Part shown: in pieces, positions 1 through 8,057 of the stretch | How positions within the stretch are numbered: position 1 is the first letter of the stretch | How the letters are laid out: each line of letters starts with the position of its first letter | Assembly: GCA_029255105.1 (NCBI GenBank) | Contig: JAQWWH010000021.1 | Span: forward strand, 1 to 37,793 | DNA length: 37,793 bases | Direction: 5' to 3' | DNA from: Flavimaricola sp. | Lineage (GTDB): Bacteria; Pseudomonadota; Alphaproteobacteria; Rhodobacterales; Rhodobacteraceae | Program-made: the position numbers and the translations under genes | Notes under the pieces: model-generated | Told to the model about the DNA's origin: nothing | Database searches by the model: none | Seen by the model: only the letters and a program-made list of their open reading frames with translations

Positions 1-1
1 C

Positions 2-664
2 CCCGACCTTGCTGCTGCCGGGGTCGAGATGGTGCCCGACGTCACGCCTTACGAACATATGAAGCTCAAGATGCTCAACGGGACCCATTCGGCGCTGGCC
101 TATCTGGGATACCTTGGCGGGCACGAGACGATTGCGGACACCGTCGCCGACCCTGTCTTTGCCGACTATGTCCGTGGCCTTTGGGCGGATGAGATCGCAC
201 CCGCTGTCGATGCGCCAGCCGGGGTCAGCCTGACGGACTATGCCGCAGCCCTTTTCGACCGATATGCCAATCCCGCGATCCGCCACCGGACCTGGCAGAT
301 TGCGATGGATGGCAGCCAAAAGCTGCCCCAAAGGCTGCTGGGTACGTTTGAGGCCAACTTTGCCGCTGGTCGCCCGTCGCCGGGCCTCTGCCTCGCCGTG
401 GCGGCCTGGATGCGCTACGTCGGCGGGGTCGACGAGGCCGGGCAACCGATCGAGGTTAAGGACCCGATGGCCGCACAGTTGCGCAGGGTCTGTGACGCGA
501 CACCAACGCCTCAGGCGCGGGTCAAGGCGCTGCTTGGGCTTGCCCAGATTTTCCCCGAGGCGATTGCCAGCAAACTGGAGGGGCCTGTGACGACTGCGGC
601 GACCCTGCTTTGGCAGGTCGGGGCGCGCAAAGCGGTGGCCCAAAAGACGGAGACATCGACATGA
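2..664 (+). CDS. uxuB: D-mannonate oxidoreductase (fructuronate reductase), C-terminal part
   Basis: The gene enters from the left edge and is open from base 2, so the N-terminal NAD-binding domain is missing. What remains is the C-terminal helical domain of the mannitol/mannonate dehydrogenase family. The family catalytic signature K-x4-N-x2-H is present early on (K-L-K-M-L-N-G-T-H, near position 63-90). The stop codon overlaps the start of the next gene in an ATGA, indicating translational coupling with mannonate dehydratase. That partner favours fructuronate/mannonate interconversion over mannitol oxidation. Family membership is read directly from the sequence; the exact substrate is inferred from the neighbour. 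A mannitol 2-dehydrogenase is the alternative. Confidence 0.85.
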   Translation, partial: PDLAAAGVEMVPDVTPYEHMKLKMLNGTHSALAYLGYLGGHETIADTVADPVFADYVRGLWADEIAPAVDAPAGVSLTDYAAALFDRYANPAIRHRTWQIAMDGSQKLPQRLLGTFEANFAAGRPSPGLCLAVAAWMRYVGGVDEAGQPIEVKDPMAAQLRRVCDATPTPQARVKALLGLAQIFPEAIASKLEGPVTTAATLLWQVGARKAVAQKTETST

Positions 665-1851
665 TCGAAAGCTGGCGTTGGTACGGCGAGTTCGACAAGA
701 TCACCCTTCCCGAGGTCGCCCAGACAGGGGCCACTGGTATTGTCACCGCCCTGCACGACATTCCCTATGGCGAGGTCTGGTCGCGCGAGGCGATTGCCGC
801 CCGGCAAGCGCAGGTGCGCGGGGCTGGTTTCGACTGGGTGGTGGTGGAAAGCCTGCCGATCCACGAACGGATCAAGCGGGGCGAGGGCGATCTGTCGACG
901 CTGTTTGCCAACTACCAGCAATCACTGGCCAATCTGGCCGCCGAAGGGGTCGACCGTGTCTGCTACAACTTCATGCCGCTTCTTGACTGGACGCGCACCG
1001 ACCTGACTGCGCCGGTTGCACGCGGCGGGCAATGTCTTCGGTTCTCGGCCCCCCGGATGGCGGCGTTTGAAATCCATATGCTTGGCCGCGAAGGGGCCGA
1101 GGAGGACTACTTGCCCGAGGTGCGGGGCAAGGCCGCCATCTGGTTCCAGCAGGCCAGCGAGGCGGACCGGGAGGCCCTTCTGGCTTCGATCATGGCGGGA
1201 CTGCCGGGGGCGTTTGACCGCTACAGCGTCGCGGGGCTGCGCACCGCGCTCGCGGGCTACGACGGGATCGGCCGGGAAGAGCTACGGGCCAATTACAAGC
1301 GATTCCTGCAAGAGGTGATCCCCACGGCACAAGAGCTGGGCGTGCGGATGTGTGTCCACCCCGACGACCCGCCCCGCGACATTCTGGGCCTGCCGCGTAT
1401 CGTGTCCACGGGCGATGACCTTGCTTGGGTTCTGAACGCCGTGGACGCACCTGCCAACGGTATCACCCTGTGTTCGGGATCGCTGGGGGCGCATCCGGAC
1501 AATGATGTCCCCGCCATCGCCCGGTCGGTCGCCCCCCGCATCCACTTTGCCCACCTGCGCAATGTCGCCAAAGAGGCCGATGGCAGCTTTGAAGAGGCGG
1601 CGCATCTGGAGGGGGATACCGACATGGTCGCCCTGATCGCGGTTCTGCTTGAGGAAGAAGGCCGCAGGCGTGCCGAAGGGCGGGCCGACGATGCCATCCC
1701 CTTCCGCCCCGATCATGGCCATGATCTGTTGTCGGACATCGGGCGCGACCTGATCCCGGGCTATCCCCTGATCGGGCGGCTGCGTGGCCTGGCCGAGTTG
1801 CGCGGTGTGATTGCGGGCCTTGGCCACAGGCAGGGGCCGCACCCCGCTTAA
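661..1851 (+). CDS. uxuA: mannonate dehydratase UxuA
   Basis: A 396-residue protein close to the usual length of UxuA (about 394). It dehydrates D-mannonate to 2-keto-3-deoxygluconate in cytoplasmic hexuronate catabolism. Family sequence features include the start MIESWRWYGEFD, the block TGATGIVTALHDIPYG, VESLPIHERIK, and the metal-site segments with MCVHPDDPP, ITLCSGSLGAHPDND, HFAHLRN and RPDHGHDL. The ATG at 661 is chosen because it overlaps the uxuB stop (ATGA); an in-frame start farther upstream would lie inside uxuB. This is the last gene of the uxu operon here. The next gene starts 113 bp downstream and belongs to a different pathway. Confidence 0.95.
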   Translation: MIESWRWYGEFDKITLPEVAQTGATGIVTALHDIPYGEVWSREAIAARQAQVRGAGFDWVVVESLPIHERIKRGEGDLSTLFANYQQSLANLAAEGVDRVCYNFMPLLDWTRTDLTAPVARGGQCLRFSAPRMAAFEIHMLGREGAEEDYLPEVRGKAAIWFQQASEADREALLASIMAGLPGAFDRYSVAGLRTALAGYDGIGREELRANYKRFLQEVIPTAQELGVRMCVHPDDPPRDILGLPRIVSTGDDLAWVLNAVDAPANGITLCSGSLGAHPDNDVPAIARSVAPRIHFAHLRNVAKEADGSFEEAAHLEGDTDMVALIAVLLEEEGRRRAEGRADDAIPFRPDHGHDLLSDIGRDLIPGYPLIGRLRGLAELRGVIAGLGHRQGPHPA

Positions 1852-1964
1852 CCTTGCGCTTGACCTTGGGCCTTGGCGGGCAAATACTCCGCTCTGCGAC
1901 GGTTCGCCGCTGTCGCAATGACCTGCGTACTTTGGGAGAGGGACGCGGGCTGAGGGAGGAAAAT

Positions 1965-3032
1965 ATGCTGACCCAATGGTTTGCCGCCGAGAGCGAATAC
2001 CTGATCGTCGCGGGCATCGGCCTGTTTGGCGGCGTACTTTTGGGCCTAGCCGCACGGTTGGGCCGATTTTGCACGATGGGCGCGATCGAGGATTGGCTTT
2101 ACGGCCTGGACGACCTGCGGCTGCGCATGTGGGGAATTGCCATCGGTGTGGCCATTCTTGGCACTTTCGGACTGATCGCTACGGGTCAGCTGGACCCTGT
2201 CCAGACCATCTACCTGTCCCTGGCATGGTCGCCTCTGGCCAGCATTCTGGGCGGCCTTGTTTTTGGCTATGGCATGGCGATGGCCGGGAATTGCGGGTTC
2301 GGCGCGCTTGCCCGCCTTGGCGGCGGCGATTTGCGTAGCTTCGTCATCGTGCTGGTCATGGGGATCGCAGCCCTTGCCACGATTTCGGGCCCGTTGGCCT
2401 ATCTGCGGGTACTGGCCTTTCCGACCCGACCGGTCGAAGGGGCGCTGCCCGGCATTGCCCAGTCTCTTGGGGCGCGGACCGGGCAATCGGTGACGATGAT
2501 CGGGCTGGCCATCGGCGCCCTTGTCATCTTGGTGGCCTTGTCCTCAGCCCGGTTCCGGGCGGCCCCGGCGATGATCTTCTGGGGCATCCTGCCGGGCCTT
2601 GCGGTGGTTTCGGCCTGGTGGGGGACGCAATGGATGGCCTCGACCGGGTTCGAAGGGACGCCGGTCGTCGCCCACACCTTTGCCGCCCCGCTGGGCGAGT
2701 CGATCCTGTACACCATGACGGCGTCAGGGCGCAGCCTGTCGTTTGGGGTTGGGTCCGTCGTCGGGGTCTGGATCGGCGCATTTGCGGGCAGCCTGATCAA
2801 GGGCCATTTCCGTTGGGAGGCCTGCGAAGACCCAAGAGAGTTGCGCCGCCAGATCCTTGGGGCCGCCCTCATGGGGGTCGGTGCGGTCGTGGCCGTCGGG
2901 TGCAGCATCGGGCAGGGTCTTTCCGCCTTTTCGGTGCTGGCATGGTCGGCGCCGGTAACGGCTGCGGCCATCATTGCCGGGGCGGCACTTGGCCTGCGCC
3001 AATTGATCGAGGGCTTTGCCCCGGCCGAATAG
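1965..3032 (+). CDS. YeeE/YedE-family sulfur transporter, SoxT-like
   Basis: A 355-residue, very hydrophobic membrane protein with about nine to ten predicted transmembrane segments. It shows the YeeE/YedE (sulfur transport, PF04143) pattern of short cysteine motifs at membrane positions: RFCTMG (C36), GNCGFGALARLGGG near residue 110, and GCSIGQGLSAF near residue 325. In E. coli and Spirochaeta this family imports thiosulfate; SoxT members accompany sox operons. The ATG at 1965 is preferred over an in-frame start at 1854 because AGGGAGGA sits just upstream and the protein then begins directly before the first membrane helix. It lies upstream of the SoxH-like gene on the same strand, but an internal promoter separates them. 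Import of thiosulfate or a related sulfur species is inferred. Confidence 0.85.
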   Translation: MLTQWFAAESEYLIVAGIGLFGGVLLGLAARLGRFCTMGAIEDWLYGLDDLRLRMWGIAIGVAILGTFGLIATGQLDPVQTIYLSLAWSPLASILGGLVFGYGMAMAGNCGFGALARLGGGDLRSFVIVLVMGIAALATISGPLAYLRVLAFPTRPVEGALPGIAQSLGARTGQSVTMIGLAIGALVILVALSSARFRAAPAMIFWGILPGLAVVSAWWGTQWMASTGFEGTPVVAHTFAAPLGESILYTMTASGRSLSFGVGSVVGVWIGAFAGSLIKGHFRWEACEDPRELRRQILGAALMGVGAVVAVGCSIGQGLSAFSVLAWSAPVTAAAIIAGAALGLRQLIEGFAPAE

Positions 3033-3042
3033 GCATCGGTTT

Positions 3043-3089
3043 TTGCTTTCCTTGCCCGAGGCATCCTATATATTCATTTTGATGAATAT
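3043..3089 (+). promoter_or_regulatory. promoter of the SoxH-like gene with a SqrR/SoxR-type operator
   Basis: A possible -35 (TTGCTT, 3043-3048) is followed after 18 bp by a possible -10 (TATATA, 3067-3072). Overlapping the -10 is a perfect inverted repeat, ATATTC-N8-GAATAT (3070-3089). It matches the ATTC-N8-GAAT consensus published for the persulfide-responsive repressor SqrR. The same half-site recurs at the soxS/soxV and soxX promoters. A GGAGG ribosome site (3091-3095) precedes the ATG at 3104. Its position over the -10 suggests repression by occlusion. Confidence 0.7.
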
Positions 3090-3103
3090 GGGAGGAAAGC
3101 TCG

Positions 3104-4024
3104 ATGCGGATCACACGTAGAACCCTGATGCAGGGTGGCGCTGCTGCGGTCATGGGCGGGCTTGCCCCGCGCTGGGCCTTTGCCCAGACCTCGCTGACCC
3201 TTGGGGGTGCCACGATCGACACCGTCAGCGACGGTCGGCTGGTCCTTCCCACCGGCATGATCCTGTCCGATGTCCCTGCGGATGAGGCGCATAAGATCCT
3301 TGCCGATTACGGCCTCGACGGTGACACCCTGACGCCTGAATGCAACCTGACCCTGCTGCGTCAGGGGGACCGGGTCGTCCTGTTCGACGCAGGATCCGGT
3401 ACCGAATTCATGCCTTCCGCCGGAAAGCTGCCCGATGCCATGGCCGCACTTGGCGTGGGGTACGAGGACATTACCGATGTCGTCTTTACCCATGCCCATC
3501 CAGACCACCTTTGGGGGCTGCTGGACGACTTTGCCGACATCGCCTTTCCCAATGCCGCCTTCCATATCGGCCGGGCCGAGTGGGACTACTGGACAGATCC
3601 CGACACCGTTTCCACGATCAGCGAGGAACGGGTGGTCTTTGCCGTAGGCGCGCAGAATCGGCTTGGCCTGCTAGCGGATCAGATCAACCTGATCGAGGAC
3701 GGGCAAGAGGTGCTGCCGGGCGTGGGCGCGCGGTTGACCGCTGGTCACACGCCTGGGCACATGTCCTACATCATCGGTGAGGGCAGCGACGCCGTCATGG
3801 TGCTGGGCGATTGCATTGCCAACCACCACCTGGCCTTTGCCAAACCGGCCTGGCATTCAGGCTCGGACCAGGATCAGGACATGGGGGCGCAAACCCGCGC
3901 CGGGCTGATCGCGGATCTGGCAAGTAGCCAGATGCCGGTTATCGGCTTCCACTTGCCCGGCGGCGGCATCGGCCATGTTGAGACGGCAGGGGAAGGGTTT
4001 GTGTTCCGGCCAGCCATGGGCTGA
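3104..4024 (+). CDS. Tat-exported metallo-beta-lactamase-fold hydrolase, SoxH-like
   Basis: A 306-residue protein with a twin-arginine signal (RITRRTLMQGG, cleavage probably after the AFAQ near residue 28), so it is expected in the periplasm. The MBL-fold metal signature HxHxDH is at residues 130-135 (H-A-H-P-D-H), followed by GHTPGH and LGDC metal-ligand segments, giving a probable binuclear zinc site. SoxH of Paracoccus is a member of this superfamily encoded at the end of its sox operon. Here the gene lies on the opposite strand to soxF, downstream of the SoxT-like transporter. The promoter carries a SoxR/SqrR-type operator, which supports membership in the sulfur regulon. The substrate is unknown; thioester or sulfur-conjugate hydrolysis is only a guess. 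Confidence 0.8.
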   Translation: MRITRRTLMQGGAAAVMGGLAPRWAFAQTSLTLGGATIDTVSDGRLVLPTGMILSDVPADEAHKILADYGLDGDTLTPECNLTLLRQGDRVVLFDAGSGTEFMPSAGKLPDAMAALGVGYEDITDVVFTHAHPDHLWGLLDDFADIAFPNAAFHIGRAEWDYWTDPDTVSTISEERVVFAVGAQNRLGLLADQINLIEDGQEVLPGVGARLTAGHTPGHMSYIIGEGSDAVMVLGDCIANHHLAFAKPAWHSGSDQDQDMGAQTRAGLIADLASSQMPVIGFHLPGGGIGHVETAGEGFVFRPAMG

Positions 4025-4103
4025 CCGGACATCTTTTGCCTTCTGGCCAGCCATGGGCTGACCGGACACCTTTTGCCTTCGGGCCAGCGACGGGCTGGCC
4101 AGA
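4004..4103 (+). repeat. 37-bp direct repeat (about 2.7 copies) forming hairpins between convergent genes
   Basis: Units start at 4004, 4041 and 4078 with a constant period of 37 bp; the third is truncated and diverged. Each unit contains an inverted repeat around CAGCCATGGGCTG (third copy: GGCCAGC / GCTGGCC), followed in the first two by a short T run (CTTTTGCC). The first copy overlaps the last codons of the SoxH-like gene. The array lies between two genes that converge, so a tandem bidirectional terminator is the likely role. Confidence 0.7.
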
Positions 4104-4113
4104 GCCGTTGCGC

Positions 4114-5352
4114 CTACTGGGCCGCCATCGGCAGCCGTGCCAGTTGACACTGGGCCCAAAGCGTCCGCAGCGCCCCGACAAGGTGGTCGATGTCGGCCTG
4201 GCTATGGACTGGAGAGGGCGTGATCCGCAGCCTTTCGGTGCCTTTGGGAACGGTCGGGTAGTTGATCGGCTGGATGTAGATCCCGTAGTCCTGCATCAGC
4301 ACATCGGCGATATACTTGCACTTGATGGGATCGCCGACGATCACCGGGATGATGTGGCTGTCGTTGTCCAGATGGGGGATCCCGATCTCGTCCAGGCGGG
4401 CGCGGACTTCGGCAACGCGCGCCTTCTGGGCGGCCCGCTCGTCCTGGCTATACTTCAGGTGGCGGATCGAGGCCCGTGCACCGGCGGCAACAGCCGGGGG
4501 CAGGGCGGTCGTAAAGATCAGCCCGCTTGCGAAGGACCGGACAAAGTCGCAAAGCGCGGCACTTGCGGTGATATAGCCGCCCATGACGCCAAAGGCCTTG
4601 CCCAGCGTCCCCTCGATCACGTCGATCCGATGGGCCAGACCGTCGCGTTCGCTGATGCCGCCGCCGCGCGGACCGTAAAGGCCGACGGCGTGCACTTCGT
4701 CCAGGTAGGTCAGGGCGTTGTAACGCTCGGCCAGGTCACAGATCCTTTCGATGGGGGCGATATCGCCGTCCATCGAATAGACGCTTTCAAAGGCAATCAG
4801 CTTGGGCCGGTCTGGCGGCTGGGCGGCAAGTTTGGCCTCAAGGTCGGCCAGGTCGTTGTGCTTCCATATCTGACGGTCGGCGCGGGAATGGCGGATGCCT
4901 TCGATCATGCTGGCGTGGTTCAGGGCGTCTGACAGGACCAGACAGTCGGGGATGCGGGCGGCAAGGGTGCCGAGGCTGGCCCAGTTTGAGACATACCCCG
5001 AAGTGAACAGAAGGGCGGCCTCTTTGCCATGCAAGTCGGCCAGTTCCTGCTCAAGCAATACGTGCTGATGGGTGGTGCCCGAGATATTTCGGGTGCCACC
5101 CGCGCCTGCGCCGACGGTATCAAGGGCCTCGTGCATCGCGGCCAGCACAGCGGGGTGCTGGCCCATGCCAAGGTAGTCGTTGGAGCACCAGACGGTCACC
5201 TCGCTTTGGCCATCGCCTTTGTGGGCAGTGGCCCGGGGGAACGCCCCCCGGTGCCTCTCAAGATCGGCAAAGACGCGATAGTCTCCGTCGTCGCGCAGCC
5301 GGTCCAGTTGGGCCTGAAACAGACCGTCGTAGTTCACGCTCAAATCAGCCAC
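4114..5352 (-). CDS. hemA: 5-aminolevulinate synthase
   Basis: A 412-residue PLP enzyme that condenses glycine and succinyl-CoA to 5-aminolevulinate, the first step of heme synthesis in alphaproteobacteria. ALAS landmarks are [13 protein letters not shown] (55-67), [17 protein letters not shown] (81-97), [17 protein letters not shown] (216-232) and the PLP lysine in GTLGKAFG (K252). A GTG start at 5352 is chosen because AGGAGG ends six bases upstream. A TTG at 5355 would sit only three bases from that site, and a GTG at 5337 is also possible. The start overlaps the stop of the DUF302 gene by eight bases, so the two are probably translationally coupled. It lies downstream of a sox operon encoding several heme proteins. 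Confidence 0.95.
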   Translation of the reverse strand: MADLSVNYDGLFQAQLDRLRDDGDYRVFADLERHRGAFPRATAHKGDGQSEVTVWCSNDYLGMGQHPAVLAAMHEALDTVGAGAGGTRNISGTTHQHVLLEQELADLHGKEAALLFTSGYVSNWASLGTLAARIPDCLVLSDALNHASMIEGIRHSRADRQIWKHNDLADLEAKLAAQPPDRPKLIAFESVYSMDGDIAPIERICDLAERYNALTYLDEVHAVGLYGPRGGGISERDGLAHRIDVIEGTLGKAFGVMGGYITASAALCDFVRSFASGLIFTTALPPAVAAGARASIRHLKYSQDERAAQKARVAEVRARLDEIGIPHLDNDSHIIPVIVGDPIKCKYIADVLMQDYGIYIQPINYPTVPKGTERLRITPSPVHSQADIDHLVGALRTLWAQCQLARLPMAAQ

Positions 5353-5785
5353 CAATCGCCTCCTGCGAGATGTCCTCCAGCAGCGACTGGACGGCCTGCA
5401 TGGCCCCCTCAGGATAGCTGCGATAACCGACCATCACCTCGCCGTCCCGGTCCGCCACGAAAATGGCGTAGGGGCAATGAGCGATGTTCATGGGATCGGC
5501 CTCCATCACTTCGCGCGACAGGCTGGCCGAACAGAACAAAAAGATGTCGGCCGCGTCAAAGATGACGATGTCGCTGCCCATGTCGGCGCCGGTGCGGTTC
5601 AGCATCTCGCCGGTGTGGCTGACATAGTCGATGACCAGGCCGCGCCCGATGATGGCTCTTTCCGCCGCAAAGGTGGCATCCTCGAACGAGCCATCGAAAG
5701 CATGGGTGATCGCCTCTTGGGCGGTTGCGGACGTAGCGGTTGCGGCGGCCAGAAATGCGGCTGCAATCAGGGTTGGTCTCATCAT
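5345..5785 (-). CDS. periplasmic DUF302-family protein
   Basis: A 146-residue protein with a Sec-type signal peptide (about residues 1-22, ending ATSATAQ). The rest resembles the DUF302 fold: a central segment with [26 protein letters not shown] and then [26 protein letters not shown]. Two cysteines (in FLFCSA and AHCPYA) could pair in the periplasm. DUF302 proteins are often found beside sulfur-oxidation genes; their function is not established. The gene lies between soxF and hemA, overlaps hemA by eight bases, and is preceded by an FNR-like promoter. Two adjacent ATG codons are possible starts, with GGAAGAG a few bases upstream. Confidence 0.8.
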   Translation of the reverse strand: MMRPTLIAAAFLAAATATSATAQEAITHAFDGSFEDATFAAERAIIGRGLVIDYVSHTGEMLNRTGADMGSDIVIFDAADIFLFCSASLSREVMEADPMNIAHCPYAIFVADRDGEVMVGYRSYPEGAMQAVQSLLEDISQEAIGG

Positions 5786-5842
5786 CGGTCTCTTCCCTTT
5801 GTCTGCGCCGGACTGGCGCTCTGTCAGAGGCCGGAGCGATGG

Positions 5843-5869
5843 GTCCGGCCCTCAAACTTAAGGCCGGAC
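5843..5869 (-). promoter_or_regulatory. hairpin in the leader of DUF302-hemA
   Basis: GTCCGGCC and GGCCGGAC form a perfect 8-bp stem with an 11-nt loop about 60 bases upstream of the DUF302 start. If transcription begins at the FNR-like promoter, this lies in a leader of roughly 210 nt. No U-run follows, so it is not an obvious terminator. An RNA-stability or translation-control role is possible; nothing else is recognised in this 278-bp gap beyond the promoter and terminator listed. Confidence 0.45.
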
Positions 5870-6001
5870 AAGGTGTCCTGGCGCAACATGTGCCGCCCGG
5901 AGTTGAATGCGACAGCGCGAATTTGCGCGCCTTCGCAGGGCTCTTGTAAGCAACTTGCTACATTTGCGGACAGGTCTCGTATTCCGGCCAACTAACTTGG
6001 C

Positions 6002-6043
6002 AGTATAGTTGCACCATTGGGACCAGGCCTTGATCCAGATCAG
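6002..6043 (-). promoter_or_regulatory. FNR-type box and -10 hexamer for DUF302-hemA
   Basis: On the plus strand 6030-6043 reads TTGAT-CCAG-ATCAG, one mismatch from the FNR/FnrL consensus TTGAT-N4-ATCAA. On the minus strand it is followed by TATACT at 6007-6002. From the dyad centre (6036.5) to the last base of that hexamer is 35 bases. This puts the box at -41.5 if TATACT occupies -12 to -7, the geometry of a class II FNR-activated promoter. No good -35 is present, as expected for such promoters. hemA is FnrL-controlled in Rhodobacter. Confidence 0.55.
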
Positions 6044-6053
6044 GCCTGGTCCC
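6019..6053 (-). terminator. terminator-like hairpin after soxF
   Basis: Starting ten bases beyond the soxF stop codon, GGGACCAGGCC pairs with GGCCTGGTCCC and the stem extends through GATC with one bulged base, leaving a tiny loop. It is a very stable hairpin but no T-run follows, so it may act as a Rho-type 3' end or an RNA-stability element. The upper stem coincides with the FNR-like box. Confidence 0.6.
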
Positions 6054-6063
6054 AACCGATACC

Positions 6064-7332
6064 TTAGCCAAACATGTCCGACGTGATGCCGTCATACCAA
6101 CCGATCGATTCCTGATAGGTGGCTGCACGGACGTCGGCGCTTTCGCCGGTTTCGCTGATAAATCCGTCGACCTTTGCGATCTTTTCCTCAGTTGCCTCAT
6201 AGGTGGCACCGACCTTGACGCCATCATCGGTGTCGATCAGCGACCAGCAGGTGTTGGCAAACCGGGCCGGGAACACAGTCGAGCCAGTCAAAGCACCGCG
6301 AACGGCGTTGGCACAGACCTTCGCCTGCGAGTTGGCCGAGAAGCCGGACTTGGGCATGTCTCCCTGCGCCGAGGCGTCGCCAAGGACGTGAATGTTGGGA
6401 TCTATCCGGGATGACATGTCGGCGGCGTGGACCGGGGCCCAGTTGCCTTCGGTAACACCGGCCAGCTCCGCGATCCGCCCGGCTTTCATGGCTGGAATGA
6501 CGTTGCAGACATCGACTTTGGTCACTTCGCCATCAATGCTGAGGGTGATCGCGGCAGGGTCAACGGAAACGTTTCCACCACCAAAGTCCGATCCGATCCA
6601 TTCGATCATACCGCCGTAGTGCTTGGCCCAACCCTCTTCGAAGAGGCCCTGCTTCGAGAACTTGTCCTTCGGGTCGGCGACAAGGATCTTGGCGGTCGGG
6701 TTTATCTCCCGGAGCGTATGGGCGACCATCGAAACCCGCTCATAGGGGCCGGGGGGACACCGGTAGGGATTGGGCGGGGCAACCATCGCAAACGTGCCGC
6801 CCTGAGGCATCGCAAGGATCTGAGCACGCAGCAATTCGGTCTGCGAACCGGCCTTGTAGGCATGTGGCATAGCGTTTTGGGTAGACAGGTCCCAGCCTTC
6901 GACGGCGCCGTCGACAAAGTCGATGCCGGGCGACAGGATCAGGCGATCATAGCCTACGGAACCGCCACCTGCGAGGGCGACAGTCTTGGCATCGCGGTCG
7001 ACACCGACAGCCCAATCGTGGACCACGTTGATCCCATACTCGGAAGCCAGGCCACCATAGCTGTGACCAAGTGACGACATTTCACGGAAGCCGCCAAGGT
7101 ATAGGTTCGAGAAGAAGCAAGTATAGTAACTGCGGCTTGGTTCGATCAGGGTAACGTCGATCTCGCCGGCGCTGTCTTTGGCGATGTAGCGGGCGGCCGT
7201 AGCGCCGCCAGCGCCGCCGCCGACAACGACGACACGAGGTCTGCCGTGGCCTGCCGCCATCACCATCGGCGCTGCAAGGGCTGCAGCTGTCGCCGTGGCG
7301 GTTCCGAGGAACGTTCTTCTATTTAATGACAT
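6064..7332 (-). CDS. soxF: SoxF, flavocytochrome c sulfide dehydrogenase flavoprotein subunit
   Basis: A 422-residue periplasmic flavoprotein homologous to FccB. A twin-arginine signal (NRRTFLGT, residues 4-11) ends near AMVMAA. The FAD-binding GxGxxG is at residues 38-43 (G-G-G-A-G-G), and the conserved RCPPGPYERVSM segment containing a redox-active cysteine follows. The C-terminal domain ends with the GWYDGITSDMFG-type tail of this family. It works with SoxE to oxidise sulfide or reactivate the Sox carrier protein. It is the last gene of the minus-strand sox operon, 22 bp after soxE, with GGGAGGAT before its ATG, and is followed by a strong hairpin. Confidence 0.93.
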   Translation of the reverse strand: MSLNRRTFLGTATATAAALAAPMVMAAGHGRPRVVVVGGGAGGATAARYIAKDSAGEIDVTLIEPSRSYYTCFFSNLYLGGFREMSSLGHSYGGLASEYGINVVHDWAVGVDRDAKTVALAGGGSVGYDRLILSPGIDFVDGAVEGWDLSTQNAMPHAYKAGSQTELLRAQILAMPQGGTFAMVAPPNPYRCPPGPYERVSMVAHTLREINPTAKILVADPKDKFSKQGLFEEGWAKHYGGMIEWIGSDFGGGNVSVDPAAITLSIDGEVTKVDVCNVIPAMKAGRIAELAGVTEGNWAPVHAADMSSRIDPNIHVLGDASAQGDMPKSGFSANSQAKVCANAVRGALTGSTVFPARFANTCWSLIDTDDGVKVGATYEATEEKIAKVDGFISETGESADVRAATYQESIGWYDGITSDMFG

Positions 7333-7354
7333 GGTATCCTCCCATTATTTTTTC

Positions 7355-8056
7355 TTAGTCTACGCCTTGAAAGAACGCGGCCAGGGCCGCGATCTCCTCG
7401 TCAGACAGCCTGCTGGCCATCATTTGCATGACCGGGTGGGGGCGGATCGCCTCTTTGTAGGCATGCATCGCGATGACGAAATCCTCCGTTGGCCATCGCG
7501 TGATCGAGGGTATGCCCGAGGCTTCTCCATTGGCCTGGTGGCATGAGGTGCATTCGCCGGAAAGGTATTCCCCATAAGCAGGGTCTCCGACGATGGCGAG
7601 AACTTCCGGAGCGACAGAATGGTCCATCGCTGCTGACGTCGGTGCGGCTTCTGGAATGTCGGCTGGACTGTCGGAATAAATCCGGAGGTATGCCAGCAGG
7701 TTGTCCCTGTCAGCCTGATTGGCAAGGCCACGATAGCTCATCCTGGTGCGGCTGATCAGGCTGCGGGGGTCCTTCAGGAATTGGTCAAGGGTTTCATGGT
7801 TCCAGACCAATCCCCCTGCGGCCGCCCGTTGCAAGGCGTCGGAGTAGCGGTAACCTTCGACCTGACCGGCAGGGCGGTCAAACACACCGTTCAGATGCGG
7901 GCCGACGCGATTTACCGCGCCTTCCCCAATTTGGTGGCAACCAGAGCACTGACGATACACTTCTGCGCCAAGTTCTGGATCCCCGCCTTGATCAGCGGCG
8001 GCCATACCGGCCGCCGCCATCAAGACAAGAGACATCATCAGTTCAGAAGCGCGCAT
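7355..8056 (-). CDS. soxE: SoxE, diheme c-type cytochrome
   Basis: A 233-residue periplasmic cytochrome with a signal peptide (about 1-21) and two heme c attachment motifs, CSGCH (37-41) and CTSCH (169-173). The first domain is a class I cytochrome c and resembles the C-terminal domain of SoxD: both read CxxCHQ, then GPHLNGV, RYS and MS-[FY]-RG. SoxE is the electron-accepting partner of SoxF. The ATG at 8056 is chosen because GGAGG ends five bases upstream; a TTG at 8068 would overlap soxD. The stop of soxD lies between 8060 and 8058, so translation is coupled. Confidence 0.92.
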   Translation of the reverse strand: MRASELMMSLVLMAAAGMAAADQGGDPELGAEVYRQCSGCHQIGEGAVNRVGPHLNGVFDRPAGQVEGYRYSDALQRAAAGGLVWNHETLDQFLKDPRSLISRTRMSYRGLANQADRDNLLAYLRIYSDSPADIPEAAPTSAAMDHSVAPEVLAIVGDPAYGEYLSGECTSCHQANGEASGIPSITRWPTEDFVIAMHAYKEAIRPHPVMQMMASRLSDEEIAALAAFFQGVD

Positions 8057-8057
8057 C

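Noticed and set aside
1890..1920. Hairpin GCGAC...GTCGC between uxuA and the SoxT-like gene
   Set aside because: Short stem with bulges and no T-run; not convincing as terminator.
4004..4103. CRISPR-like repeat array
   Set aside because: Under three copies, directly adjoining without spacers, and each unit is a hairpin between convergent genes.
5786..6063. SqrR-type box upstream of DUF302-hemA
   Set aside because: ATTC at 5979-5982 has no GAAT partner eight bases away, so hemA is not assigned to the SoxR regulon.
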